64,000 nt of DNA from an uncultured Paracoccaceae bacterium (GCA_947493745.1 CANLSM010000001.1:339913-403912); one strand, 5' to 3'; shown: positions 8,328-17,125, counted from the stretch's first letter. Numbers and translations are program-made. Notes: a model not told the origin generated them from the sequence alone.

Positions 8328-9727
8328 CAGAGCGCCTCGCTGAGTTCGAATTCGGGTTCCTGCGCCAGCACGGCGGCTGCGCGGGGTGAAAGTCCAAGGA
8401 ACAGGATCACCGGACCAGCCGGATTTGCGGCCTCCAGTGCATTCGGCATGTCCAAAAGCGTGGTGGCGATCACCCGCTGATCGCAGCGCGATGCATTCTC
8501 GATGGCCGTGACAGGCGTGTCATCTGCGGCGCCGTGGATCATCAGCCGTCCGCGCAGGAACTTCGACGCCTTCACACCCATATAGATCGCAGCCACCGCA
8601 CAGGGTTTGGCCAGATCGCGCCAGTCCTGCTCGGCAAATCCCTTCACGTCATGGCCGGTCAGAATGCGCAAGGAAGAGTTCCGCCCCCGCTTGGTCAGCG
8701 ACACCTTGATCGAGGCAGCGGCGGCAGATGCGGCCGTAATACCCGGCACGATCTCGAAGGCAACGCCCGCAGTATCGAGCGCGTCCATTTCCTCATCCAG
8801 CCGTCCGAAGATCGCCGGATCGCCGGATTTAAGGCGCACGACCTGCGACGTGCGCCCGTGTCTGACGATTAGGTCGTTGATGTCCTCCTGCTTCCAGGAC
8901 GGACCGTAAGGCGTCTTGCCGACCTCGATCACGATCGCCTCGCGGCGGGCCAGTTCAAGGATCGGTTGCGGGACGAGCCGGTCATGGATCACCACGTCGG
9001 CCTCGTGCAGCAGGCGGCGTGCTTTCAGGGTCAGAAGCTCGGGATCGCCGGGACCTGTGCCGATGAGAGAGACAAAACCCTCGCGCTCGGTCTCGGCCTT
9101 CGTTTCGTCCAGCAGACGATGAAGCTCATTCGGCACAGCCTCTTCGCCATGATCGCGCAGAACCTCCGGCCCGGTCCCGAAATAGAATTTCGACCAGAAG
9201 TCACGCCGTTTGCGCCCCATCGGCAGGGCATTGGCCATCGGCCGGAACGCCTGACCGATCCGCGCAAGAATTCCGAGCGAGGCAGGAAGCTGCTCTTCCA
9301 GATCGGCCTTGATGCGCCGCGCCAGTACGGGTGCCGCGCCCTCGGTTCCGATGGCGATGGTCACTGGGTCACGATCCACAATCGCTGGTGTGATGAACTG
9401 GCTGTCCTCAAGATTGTCAACGATGTTGGTCAAGGCACCGGCAGCCCGTCCGATCTCGACCGCGCTTGCGTCCAGATCAGCATCCTCGTTGGCGCCATAG
9501 ACCATCGCCGCACAGGTTGCATCGCCGTGTTGAAGGGCGCGCTCCTCCAGCATGAGACGCCCCTCATCAGCCCAGTTCCGAACCAGAGGATCGGCGTCCA
9601 CGCCATAGACGGAAATCCGCGCCTCCGTTTTCAAGAGCAACCGCAGCTTGGCAACCGCACATTCGCCTGCTCCCGAGACGACAACACGCCGTCCGCGCAG
9701 GTTGAGAAAGACCGGAAAGTGACGCAT
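8327..9727 (-). CDS. cysG: Siroheme synthase (trifunctional CysG)
   Basis: A 466-residue fusion. The N-terminal part is precorrin-2 dehydrogenase/sirohydrochlorin ferrochelatase, with a Rossmann GAGECAVAK. The C-terminal part is SAM uroporphyrinogen III methyltransferase, with GTGPGDPELLTLKA, KSGDPAIFGR and GITAASAAAA. It makes siroheme for the sulfite reductase downstream. I chose the ATG at 9727 (MRHFPVFLNL), as in homologues; another at 9754 adds nine residues. It is the first gene of the operon; the 139 bp upstream separate it from a divergent Lrp regulator and hold two dyads. Confidence 0.93.
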   Translation of the reverse strand: MRHFPVFLNLRGRRVVVSGAGECAVAKLRLLLKTEARISVYGVDADPLVRNWADEGRLMLEERALQHGDATCAAMVYGANEDADLDASAVEIGRAAGALTNIVDNLEDSQFITPAIVDRDPVTIAIGTEGAAPVLARRIKADLEEQLPASLGILARIGQAFRPMANALPMGRKRRDFWSKFYFGTGPEVLRDHGEEAVPNELHRLLDETKAETEREGFVSLIGTGPGDPELLTLKARRLLHEADVVIHDRLVPQPILELARREAIVIEVGKTPYGPSWKQEDINDLIVRHGRTSQVVRLKSGDPAIFGRLDEEMDALDTAGVAFEIVPGITAASAAAASIKVSLTKRGRNSSLRILTGHDVKGFAEQDWRDLAKPCAVAAIYMGVKASKFLRGRLMIHGAADDTPVTAIENASRCDQRVIATTLLDMPNALEAANPAGPVILFLGLSPRAAAVLAQEPEFELSEAL

Positions 9728-9760
9728 GGAGTTGATCCCGTTTAGAATGCCCACTCAATA

Positions 9761-9775
9761 TAGGATATTTTCCTA
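9761..9775. promoter_or_regulatory. Perfect dyad in the cysG/lrp divergent promoter region
   Basis: TAGGA-TATTT-TCCTA is a perfect 5-bp inverted repeat with an AT-rich centre, 34 bp upstream of cysG. A weaker related dyad (TAAGGAC-gtt-GTTCTAA) lies about 35 bp further on, toward lrp. AT-centred dyads of this spacing fit Lrp/AsnC binding. The assignment to the adjacent regulator is inference. Confidence 0.4.
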
Positions 9776-9866
9776 AGAAATGACGATATGAGCTTGCAAA
9801 TAAGGACGTTGTTCTAAGATACTCCCGACCGGATCACACCTGTTTCAGATATCGGAGAATTCGCGA

Positions 9867-10328
9867 ATGCCAGCCGCGTTAGATGCCCTAGATCGGAAAA
9901 TCCTCGGTGAGCTGCAGGAAGACAGCAGCCGCTCTCTCGATGAAATCGCCAGAAAACTAGGGGCTTCGAAGACGCCGGTGTGGAATCGCATCCGCAAGAT
10001 GAAAGCCTCCGGCGTGATCAAGCGCGAGACGGTCGAGCTCGATCCCGAAGCGCTGGGTCTGGAGAGCTGCTTCTTCGTTCTGATCCGCACGTCCGAGCAT
10101 GATGCGGGCTGGCTCGACCGTTTCATGGCGGCGGTCAAGACACGCGCCGAAGTGATCGAGGCGCACCGGCTCGCGGGCGATATCGACTATATCCTCAAGG
10201 TGCGCGTGACCAATGCCAAAGCCTTCGATGACTTCTATCGCGGGCTGATAGGCGAGGTCAGTATCTTTAACGTCACCTCGCTTCTGTCGATGGAGGAGAT
10301 CAAGGGCGGCAATGCCATGCCGCTCTGA
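9867..10328 (+). CDS. Lrp/AsnC family transcriptional regulator
   Basis: A 153-residue feast/famine regulator. The N-terminal helix-turn-helix is LDRKILGELQED...LDEIARKLGASKTPVWNRIRKM, followed by the RAM ligand-binding and oligomerisation domain (AHRLAGDIDYILKVRV). It is divergent from cysG. In related bacteria an Lrp protein sits in this place, so control of the cys operon and of itself is the natural hypothesis. The effector is unknown; a sulfur amino acid would make sense. Confidence 0.92.
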   Translation: MPAALDALDRKILGELQEDSSRSLDEIARKLGASKTPVWNRIRKMKASGVIKRETVELDPEALGLESCFFVLIRTSEHDAGWLDRFMAAVKTRAEVIEAHRLAGDIDYILKVRVTNAKAFDDFYRGLIGEVSIFNVTSLLSMEEIKGGNAMPL

Positions 10329-10401
10329 GCGCAAATGGACAGGTGATGCCAAACATGCCAGTCTCGGCCCAGTTTGACCTTGCAGATGTGGAATTGGTTT
10401 C

Positions 10402-11160
10402 ATGGGTGCGCATGCAAGACTGACAATTCAAAGCGGATTGATGGCGGCGGTGCTCACGGGACTTGGCGGGGCGCCTCAGGATGCGCGGGCCTCGCTGAAT
10501 TGCACCGAGGATGCGATGATCGTCTTCGATGGTTCCGGGTCGATGTCGGAGATGGGCTTCAACCTGCTTGATGAGCCGCGCATTTTCGAGGCCCGCCGCG
10601 CGATGCGGAAAACCATTCCGTCCATCGCCTATTACCGTCGCCTGGGTCTGATCATCTACGGGCCGGGTCGCAATGACGGGTGCGACAGCATCGATCTGCG
10701 TTTCGGACCGGTCGAGAATGCAGCGCCGGAGATCATCACTGCCGTTGATAACCTGAACCCCGGCGGCATGACACCACTGACCGATGCGGTGCGAAGGGCA
10801 GCCGAGGTTCTCGATTTCAGGGACCGGTCTGGGGCGATCGTTCTTGTCACCGACGGCAAGGAGACGTGCGGCGGTGCGCCCTGCCTGCTTGGCGAAGAAC
10901 TGGCGGCCCAGGGGCGTGATCTGACCGTACATGTCATCGGCTTCAAGGTGCGAAGCGACTTTTTCAGTTGGGACAGCCCCGAGCAGGAAGGATACACCGA
11001 TGGCACGACCGTAGCACAGTGCCTCGCGGATCGGACGGGTGGCAGATATGTCTCTGCCGAGACGGTGGATGAGCTTGTTGCGGCCCTTCAGGTGACATTG
11101 GGATGCCAGGTTATCGGACTATCCAGACCGACAAATGGTGAGCCTCCCTCTACAGGCTGA
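10402..11160 (+). CDS. Exported von Willebrand factor type A (VWA) domain protein
   Basis: A 252-residue protein with an N-terminal signal (cleavage probably after DARA) followed at once by a VWA domain. The MIDAS metal motif DGSGSMSEMG, the Thr in GGMTPLTDAV and the Asp in VTDGKETCGG are all present. Six or more Cys fit a disulfide-bonded periplasmic or secreted domain. No ribosome-binding site precedes the ATG at 10402; the ATG at 10441 is an alternative that shortens the signal n-region. Partner and process are unknown. The next gene is 83 bp away behind a large inverted repeat, so it may be monocistronic. Confidence 0.75.
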   Translation: MGAHARLTIQSGLMAAVLTGLGGAPQDARASLNCTEDAMIVFDGSGSMSEMGFNLLDEPRIFEARRAMRKTIPSIAYYRRLGLIIYGPGRNDGCDSIDLRFGPVENAAPEIITAVDNLNPGGMTPLTDAVRRAAEVLDFRDRSGAIVLVTDGKETCGGAPCLLGEELAAQGRDLTVHVIGFKVRSDFFSWDSPEQEGYTDGTTVAQCLADRTGGRYVSAETVDELVAALQVTLGCQVIGLSRPTNGEPPSTG

Positions 11161-11175
11161 TCAACAGACTAGAAA

Positions 11176-11206
11176 TATGCGCAAAACAAAGTGTATTTTG
11201 CGCATA
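11176..11206. promoter_or_regulatory. 11-bp perfect inverted repeat upstream of the HTH gene
   Basis: TATGCGCAAAA and TTTTGCGCATA are perfect reverse complements separated by 9 nt (11187-11195), ending 37 bp before the ATG at 11244. There is no T-run after the second arm and the stem is AT-rich outward, so an operator is more likely than a terminator. The following gene encodes a DNA-binding protein that could bind it. Confidence 0.5.
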
Positions 11207-11243
11207 AGATGCCGAACAGATTTGCAACCAAAAGAGATACGCC

Positions 11244-12320
11244 ATGAGCGGTGGAAGGCCGGGCGGCGATGGTGTCGCCGGTCCCTATGATCCGTCTGAT
11301 GTTGCCGAGGAGGATCTCTGGTTCCTTCCCGACAGCCTAGAGGATATCTCCCCATCGGATCCGCCATGGCCGGTTGCCGAGCGCAATGCGTTGCTGCGCG
11401 CGGATGACTGGATACGGGCAGAGAAACAGTCTGCGTGTGCACTGCTTGGTGCAGCAACGGCTTTCGTGCGACTGGATGAGCGGCTGAACGGGCTGCGGGA
11501 TGGTGCGGAGCTTGCGGATCGACTGGCGCTCCATGAGGCCTCCGACATGAGCTGGTCCTGCGGTGCGCGCGTCACGCCTGACCGTTTGGCGCTCTATGAT
11601 GTGATGCGCCTGACGCATGCGGGCGATGATCGGGATCTTGCAACGGCACTTTGGGTCCGACAACGCTTGACGCGGCGGGTCGGACCGGAAGCAGGTCTGG
11701 TGGACTTTCTGGGCCGCAAGACGCAGTCGGAAAGCGGTCTGGCCGATTATGCGCGCCGCCCAGAGGGTGAAGAGTTTATCGCGCTGGCCGCCGACTGGTC
11801 CGGCTTGCAGGACGCGGCCCCTGACATCCACCCGATCACGCGCGCGGCGCTCGCGTTCTTCGGTTGGCGCGCGCTTGGCCTGTCCGGGCAGGAGACGGAT
11901 CTCGAAGCCGCAACCGTTGCGGCCCGGATCGGTGCGGCTGAAGGGCGGGCACTGGCGTTTCTGCCGCTTGCGATGGGCGGTGGTCGGGCGCTGCATGCAT
12001 CCGGCTCGATCTCGGAACGTCTGACAAGCTGGTACAGGGGTATCGAGGCGGCCTCGCTGCGCGCGCTGATGCTGCTGGACGGGATGAGACGGTGGGAGGT
12101 TGACGCACTGAGCAGAACGGCAACCCTCTCCGGGCGAACCCCACCTGCCCTTATCTCTGCCCTGCGCGCGACGCCGGCACTATCGGCCGAGATGGCTGCG
12201 CGTTTGACCGGAAGCTCCCGCGCCGCAGCCTTGCGCAACCTGACCTGGTTTGAGGAAAACGGCCTCGTCAGAGAGATCACCGGGCAGGGACGGTTTCGTA
12301 TCTGGGCCGCGAAGTTCTAG
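11244..12320 (+). CDS. Winged-helix protein resembling the DUF1612 (RHE_PE00001-like) family
   Basis: A 358-residue soluble protein. From memory it resembles the DUF1612/HTH family best known from rhizobial plasmids; I am moderately sure of this and do not know its function. The first 200 residues are a helical domain (AEKQSACALLGAATAFVRLD, LALHEASDMSWSCGARVTPD). The last 60 (RATPALSAEMAARLTGSSRA, then AALRNLTWFEENGLVREITG) read as a winged helix-turn-helix. A strong inverted repeat sits just upstream and may be its own operator. It is not obviously part of either neighbouring operon. Confidence 0.55.
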   Translation: MSGGRPGGDGVAGPYDPSDVAEEDLWFLPDSLEDISPSDPPWPVAERNALLRADDWIRAEKQSACALLGAATAFVRLDERLNGLRDGAELADRLALHEASDMSWSCGARVTPDRLALYDVMRLTHAGDDRDLATALWVRQRLTRRVGPEAGLVDFLGRKTQSESGLADYARRPEGEEFIALAADWSGLQDAAPDIHPITRAALAFFGWRALGLSGQETDLEAATVAARIGAAEGRALAFLPLAMGGGRALHASGSISERLTSWYRGIEAASLRALMLLDGMRRWEVDALSRTATLSGRTPPALISALRATPALSAEMAARLTGSSRAAALRNLTWFEENGLVREITGQGRFRIWAAKF

Positions 12321-12336
12321 GCTGATCCGGCAGCAA

Positions 12337-12369
12337 ATGCAGCCGGGCTTCCGGCTCTTCGGGCTGCAT
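12337..12369 (+). terminator. Hairpin after the winged-helix gene
   Basis: ATGCAGCC (12337-12344) and GGCTGCAT (12362-12369) form a perfect 8-bp stem 17 bp after the stop. No T-run follows, so intrinsic termination is uncertain. Confidence 0.35.
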
Positions 12370-12386
12370 CTACCCGCGCATGTCGG

Positions 12387-12428
12387 TTGACAAGCACATC
12401 AGAAACTGAACCAATGTGAAATTGGTTC
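12387..12428 (+). promoter_or_regulatory. Promoter region with operator-like dyad for the peptide ABC operon
   Basis: A consensus -35 TTGACA lies at 12387-12392. Seventeen to 25 bp further on, where the -10 would be, sits the perfect inverted repeat GAACCAAT-gtgaa-ATTGGTTC (12408-12428). A repressor there would block the promoter. The GntR regulator encoded at the end of the operon is the obvious candidate. The -10 itself is not clear. Confidence 0.4.
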
Positions 12429-12507
12429 GGCGTGGATTGAGGATCCGGTTCTGGAACGCGACAACACAGATGCTTTCCATCAGGAGAGCCCGCTGCATGG
12501 CGGGCAT

Positions 12508-13482
12508 TTGCTTGAGGTTCAGAACCTGACCTTGCGCTTCAAAGGCCAGACCAGAAGTGTGGTGAGTGATCTGAGCCTGAACGTATCCGCGGGCGAAATT
12601 CTTTGCATCGTTGGCGAATCCGGTTGCGGCAAGAGCGTTACCGCTTTGGCTCTGATGGGCCTTCTGCCCGCCGAGGCCACGCATATCTCCCGAGGTGACA
12701 TGAGATTTGAGGGCCGCTCAATCGACCTGAGCCGGGACAAGCTGCCCTCGGATTTGCGCGGGAACCGCATGGCGATGATCTTTCAGGAGCCGATGACCTC
12801 GCTCAATCCGGTGTTCAGGATCGGCGATCAGATATCGGAGGCGGTTCTCTGTCATGGGCAGACCAGCCGCGCGGGTGCGGAGGCCCGGGCGCTTGAGATG
12901 CTCAAGCGTGTCGGCATTTCTGCCCCCGAGCAAAGGTTGCGGGAGTACCCGCACCAATTGTCCGGTGGTATGCGCCAGAGGGTGATGATCGCGATGGCGC
13001 TGGCGAATGATCCCGCACTTCTGATCGCTGACGAGCCGACGACCGCCCTTGATGTCACCATTCAGGCACAGATACTCAATCTGATCCGGGATCTGCAGCA
13101 GGATGCGGACATGGGAACCATCATGATCACCCATGATCTCGGTGTCGTCGCGGAAGTCGCCGACACGGTGGCGGTGATGTATGGCGGTCGGATTGTCGAG
13201 CGTGGGTCGGTTGCGCAAATCTTCGATGAGCCGCAGCATCCCTACACCATAGGTCTGATGAGTTCGGTCCCGCGGTTGAGCGGCCCGAGAGACAGGCTTG
13301 CCACGGTCGCCGGGACGGTGCCGTCAATTGATGCGATGCCGTCGGGATGCCGTTTCCGCTCGCGTTGTCCCTTGGCGACAGGGATCTGTGAGGCGCGCCC
13401 GGAGACACGACTGATCAGTTCGGGGCATGAGGTTGCCTGCCACTATGCCCCGATTGAAGCCAATGTCGCGGTGGTGGCATGA
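12508..13482 (+). CDS. Peptide/nickel-type ABC transporter ATP-binding protein (DppD-like), start apparently frameshifted
   Basis: An ATPase of the oligopeptide/dipeptide importer class. It has Walker A GESGCGKS, signature LSGGMRQRV, Walker B LLIADEPT, and the C-terminal Cys-rich CRFRSRCP...CEARPET region typical of DppD/OppD. The first usable codon in frame is TTG 12508, with no ribosome-binding site at the right distance. A well-placed CAGGAGAG (12481-12488) and ATG (12497) lie just upstream but one base out of frame. Adding one T to the TTT run would give MAGILLEVQNL, a normal start. So either a base is missing in the sequence or the protein is made poorly. Its stop overlaps the next start (ATGA). 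Confidence 0.8.
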   Translation: MLEVQNLTLRFKGQTRSVVSDLSLNVSAGEILCIVGESGCGKSVTALALMGLLPAEATHISRGDMRFEGRSIDLSRDKLPSDLRGNRMAMIFQEPMTSLNPVFRIGDQISEAVLCHGQTSRAGAEARALEMLKRVGISAPEQRLREYPHQLSGGMRQRVMIAMALANDPALLIADEPTTALDVTIQAQILNLIRDLQQDADMGTIMITHDLGVVAEVADTVAVMYGGRIVERGSVAQIFDEPQHPYTIGLMSSVPRLSGPRDRLATVAGTVPSIDAMPSGCRFRSRCPLATGICEARPETRLISSGHEVACHYAPIEANVAVVA

Positions 13483-14588
13483 GCCGGACGATCCTCAGCG
13501 CAAAGGACCTCGTGCGTCATTTCAATGTCGGCTCAAGCTGGCTCACCAAGGGGCAGACCGTGCAGGCGGTCGATGGGGTTTCGCTTGAGATCGCGGCCGG
13601 CGAAACCTTTGCGATTGTGGGCGAGTCGGGCTGCGGGAAGTCCACGCTCGCCCGGCTGCTCATGGGCCTTCTGGAACCGACAAGTGGCTCGGTCCGTTTC
13701 GATGACCGGGCCGTAAGCGGTGTTTCCGGCCCGGCTCTGAAGGCCTTGCGGCGCGAGATGCAGTTCGTATTCCAGGACCCGTTCTCGTCGCTGAACCCGC
13801 GCATGACCGTCGGAAAGCTGGTTGGCGAGCCGCTCGAAGTCCATTTCCCCGATCTGTCGTCTGACGATCACCGTGGCAGGGTGTCGGGTCTTCTGGATCA
13901 GGTCGGGCTGCTGCCCGAGCATGCCAACCGGTATCCGCACGAGTTTTCCGGCGGCCAGCGTCAGCGGATCGGGATCGCCCGCGCTCTGGCGTCCCGGCCG
14001 ACGCTCATCATCGCCGATGAGCCGGTCTCGGCGCTTGACGTGTCCGTTCAGGCTCAGGTCATCAATCTGATGAGCGATCTCGGGCGCGATCTTGGTCTGA
14101 CCCTTGTGATCGTCGCCCACGATCTGGCGGTGATCCGGCATATGAGTGACCGGGTCGCGGTGATGTATCTGGGGCAGATCGTGGAAAGCGGTACGGCGGA
14201 CGCGGTCTTTGAAGCGCCGCGGCACCCCTATACGCAGACGCTGCTCTCGTCGGTTCCGAAGCCGGAGTATCGGGATGAGGCGCGGACGCAGACGCCGCTT
14301 GGCGAAATGCCGAGCCCGTCCGCGCCGCCGCCGGGATGCCGGTTTCACACCCGCTGCCCGCATGCGCAGGACAGATGCAGGACCGACCGTCCGTCAGTTG
14401 AAGAGGATGGCGATCACACTGTGGCCTGCCATTTCTGGCGCGATGTCGCCGGAGCCGCTGCGAGGCCGGTTTCACGACCGCGTTCTCAAAGCGCTGCCGC
14501 TCGTTTCGCCCTCTATAAGGCTGCCACCGACGGTGCGCCGATTACCCATAAGCAACAGGTCGCAAAGGCCGCTCAATCCGTAGACTAG
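13479..14588 (+). CDS. Peptide/nickel-type ABC transporter ATP-binding protein (DppF-like)
   Basis: The second, 369-residue ATPase of the importer. It has Walker A GESGCGKS, signature FSGGQRQRIG, Walker B LIIADEPVSALD, and the CRFHTRCPHAQDRC oligopeptide-transporter tail domain. About 40 residues beyond that domain are Ala/Arg-rich and not obviously conserved. It would form a heterodimer with the preceding ATPase on the cytoplasmic face. The ATG overlaps the upstream stop. Confidence 0.92.
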   Translation: MSRTILSAKDLVRHFNVGSSWLTKGQTVQAVDGVSLEIAAGETFAIVGESGCGKSTLARLLMGLLEPTSGSVRFDDRAVSGVSGPALKALRREMQFVFQDPFSSLNPRMTVGKLVGEPLEVHFPDLSSDDHRGRVSGLLDQVGLLPEHANRYPHEFSGGQRQRIGIARALASRPTLIIADEPVSALDVSVQAQVINLMSDLGRDLGLTLVIVAHDLAVIRHMSDRVAVMYLGQIVESGTADAVFEAPRHPYTQTLLSSVPKPEYRDEARTQTPLGEMPSPSAPPPGCRFHTRCPHAQDRCRTDRPSVEEDGDHTVACHFWRDVAGAAARPVSRPRSQSAAARFALYKAATDGAPITHKQQVAKAAQSVD

Positions 14589-14610
14589 TGACAACAGAGA
14601 GGACTGAAGA

Positions 14611-16119
14611 ATGAGACATCTCAAGCTGGCCCTGACCACTGCACTGGTGGGCGCACTTTCGGCGACCACACTATCCGCGCAGGATCTGCGCATCGCGCTG
14701 CAATCGGATGCTGACGTGCTGGATCCCGACCAGTCGCGCACTTTCGTGGGCCGCATCGTCTATGCGTCGATGTGTGACAAGCTGGTGGATATCACGCCCG
14801 AGTTGGAGATCATTCCCCAGCTTGCAACCGAATGGGAATATTCCTCGGACGGTAAGTCCCTGAAGATGACATTGCGCGAAGGCGTGGTCTTCCACGACGG
14901 CACCCCGTTCAATGCAGAGGCGGTGGCGGCCAACATCAACCGCTCGCAGACGCTTGAGGAATCCCGGCGCAAGTCCGAGTTGAGTTCGGTCACCGGAACC
15001 GAGGTCCTGAGCGAATTCGAGATCCGCTTCGATCTCAAGGCGCAGGACGCGACCCTTCTGGCGCAGTTCGCGGATCGGGCCGGCATGATGGTTTCGCCCA
15101 CGGCGGCAGAGGCTGCGGGTGCCAATTTCGGGCTCAACCCCGTGTGCTCGGGCCCGTTTTCATTCGATCAACGGGTGGCGCAGGATCGCATCGTTCTGAA
15201 ACGGTTCCCGGATTACTGGAATGCAGGTGCGATCAGTTTTGACAGCGTCACCTTCCTGCCGATCCCGGATACCACCGTTCGTCTCGCCAACTTGCAATCG
15301 GGTGATATCGACATGCTCGAAAGGCTGGCGGCGACCGATCTTACCCAGGCCGAGGGAGATGCCGGGATCAACGTGCAAAGCGCCGTTTCGCTTGGCTATC
15401 AGGGCATCACGATCAATGTGAACAACAGCGACAAGGGCGGTGCCTGGGGGGATGACAAGCGGCTGCGTCAGGCGCTCAGTTACGCGCTTGATCGGGAGGC
15501 GATCAATCAGGTGGTTTTTGAGGGCGCCTTCGCGCCGGGTAACCAGCCCTTCCCGCCCAACTCGCCATGGTATGACACCGATCATCCGGTGCCGGCCCGC
15601 GATGTGGAAAAGGCCAAGGCGCTGCTGGCTGAGGCTGGATATCCTGACGGTATTGATCTGGACGTTCAGGTGCCGAACACCACCGTTCCGCTGCAACTGA
15701 TGCAGGTCGTGCAATCCATGGCCACTGAGGCCGGTATCCGTATCAACATCACGTCCAAGGAGTTTGCTACCCTTCTGGCTGACCAGTCCGCCGGTGAGTA
15801 TCAGGCGAGCCAGATCGGCTGGTCGGGTCGTGTTGATCCCGATGGCAATATCCACCAGTTCATGACGACCGATGGCGGTATCAATGACAGCAAGTATTCC
15901 AACCCGGAGGTGGACAATCTGCTTAATGCGGCGCGTGTCTCCACAGATCTGGCTGTGCGCAAACAGAGCTATGATGCGGCGCGCGATATCCTGATCGACG
16001 AGATGCCGATCGTCTATCTCTACCACCAGACATGGATCTGGGCGCTGGACAGCAGCATCAAGGGTTTCACGCCTTATCCGGACGGGATGATCCGGCTGGA
16101 AGGTGTGACCAAGGAATGA
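14611..16119 (+). CDS. ABC transporter substrate-binding protein, family 5 (peptide-type)
   Basis: A 502-residue periplasmic binding protein with a signal peptide (LALTTALVGALSATTLSAQ, cleavage before DLRIA). It carries the SBP_bac_5 hallmarks DSDVLDPDQS-like N-lobe entry, a YDKLVDI-like stretch and FHDGTPFNAEAV. It determines what the importer takes up. Family 5 covers di- and oligopeptides, glutathione, nickel and some glycosides. The gamma-glutamyltransferase-like gene in the same operon makes a gamma-glutamyl compound or peptide the best guess. Confidence 0.92.
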   Translation: MRHLKLALTTALVGALSATTLSAQDLRIALQSDADVLDPDQSRTFVGRIVYASMCDKLVDITPELEIIPQLATEWEYSSDGKSLKMTLREGVVFHDGTPFNAEAVAANINRSQTLEESRRKSELSSVTGTEVLSEFEIRFDLKAQDATLLAQFADRAGMMVSPTAAEAAGANFGLNPVCSGPFSFDQRVAQDRIVLKRFPDYWNAGAISFDSVTFLPIPDTTVRLANLQSGDIDMLERLAATDLTQAEGDAGINVQSAVSLGYQGITINVNNSDKGGAWGDDKRLRQALSYALDREAINQVVFEGAFAPGNQPFPPNSPWYDTDHPVPARDVEKAKALLAEAGYPDGIDLDVQVPNTTVPLQLMQVVQSMATEAGIRINITSKEFATLLADQSAGEYQASQIGWSGRVDPDGNIHQFMTTDGGINDSKYSNPEVDNLLNAARVSTDLAVRKQSYDAARDILIDEMPIVYLYHQTWIWALDSSIKGFTPYPDGMIRLEGVTKE

Positions 16120-16180
16120 TGCGGCGCGCCACACCGCAATTTGCCGTGCGGTGTGGCGCATGGACCATCGAGGCCGATCC

Positions 16181-17125
16181 ATGCTGACATTCCTTCTGCG
16201 CCGCATCCTGATCGCAATACCGACGATCATTCTGATTACGATCTTCGTGTTCGGGCTGCAGCATCTGTTGCCCGGCGACCCGCTGCTGGTGCTTGCGGGC
16301 GAAGAGCGTGATCCGCAGGTGCTGGAGGCGTTGCGCGAGAAATACCGGTTGAACGACCCGATCCCGGTCCAGTATCTGGCCTGGATCGGGAACGCTCTCA
16401 CCGGTGATCTGGGGACGTCCTTTCGGACCAATCAGCCGGTTCTGGAACTGATTGGCGAGAAGCTTCCGGTCACCATTCAGCTTGCCACGATGGCGATGAT
16501 CTTCGCGCTAGTGATAGGGATCCCGGCAGGCATCCTGTCCGCCGTCAAGAAGGGCACCCTGACCGACTATGTTGCGAACACGGTCGCGCTGTCGGGTCTG
16601 TCGATCCCGAATTTCTGGCTGGGGATCATGCTGATCCTTCTGGTCTCGGTGAAATGGCAGCTTCTGCCCGCCTCGGGCTATGTGCCGCTGTCCGAGGACT
16701 GGGTAAAATCCATCACGACAATGCTGATGCCCGCCTTCGTTCTGGGCACAGCGCTTGCGGCCACATTGATGCGCCATACGCGCTCGGCCATGCTGGGGGT
16801 TCTCACGTCGGACTATGTCCGAACGGCACGCGCCAAGGGCCTCAAGGAACGTGCGGTGATCCTGAAACATGCTTTTCGCAATGCGCTGACGCCGATTGTC
16901 ACCCTGACGGCCCTTCTCTTTGGCGAATTGATTGCCGGGGCCGTTCTGACGGAGCAAATCTTCACCATTCCGGGTTTCGGCAAGCTGGTCGTCGATGCGG
17001 TGTTCAACCGGGATTACGCGGTGGTTCAGGGAATTGTGCTTGTCACGGCAATAGGTTTCATCCTGATGAACCTGCTGGCCGATATGCTCTATGTCCTGCT
17101 CAATCCCCGTCTGCGGGGCAACTGA
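16181..17125 (+). CDS. ABC transporter permease (DppB-like)
   Basis: A 314-residue inner-membrane permease with six predicted membrane segments, starting MLTFLLRRILIAIPT. It has the long periplasmic loop after the first helix and the ATPase-contact EAA loop YVRTARAKGLKERAVILKHA. The ATG at 16181 matches the DppB family start; an in-frame ATG at 16160 is less likely. It pairs with the DppC-like permease one base downstream. Confidence 0.92.
   Translation: MLTFLLRRILIAIPTIILITIFVFGLQHLLPGDPLLVLAGEERDPQVLEALREKYRLNDPIPVQYLAWIGNALTGDLGTSFRTNQPVLELIGEKLPVTIQLATMAMIFALVIGIPAGILSAVKKGTLTDYVANTVALSGLSIPNFWLGIMLILLVSVKWQLLPASGYVPLSEDWVKSITTMLMPAFVLGTALAATLMRHTRSAMLGVLTSDYVRTARAKGLKERAVILKHAFRNALTPIVTLTALLFGELIAGAVLTEQIFTIPGFGKLVVDAVFNRDYAVVQGIVLVTAIGFILMNLLADMLYVLLNPRLRGN

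Noticed and set aside
11176-11206. Inverted repeat after the VWA gene as a terminator
   Set aside because: The Ts are within the stem, no T-run follows, and the outer stem is weak; an operator fits better.
15160-16431. 423-codon minus-strand frame opposite the family 5 binding protein
   Set aside because: Antisense to an intact gene with signal peptide and family motifs.
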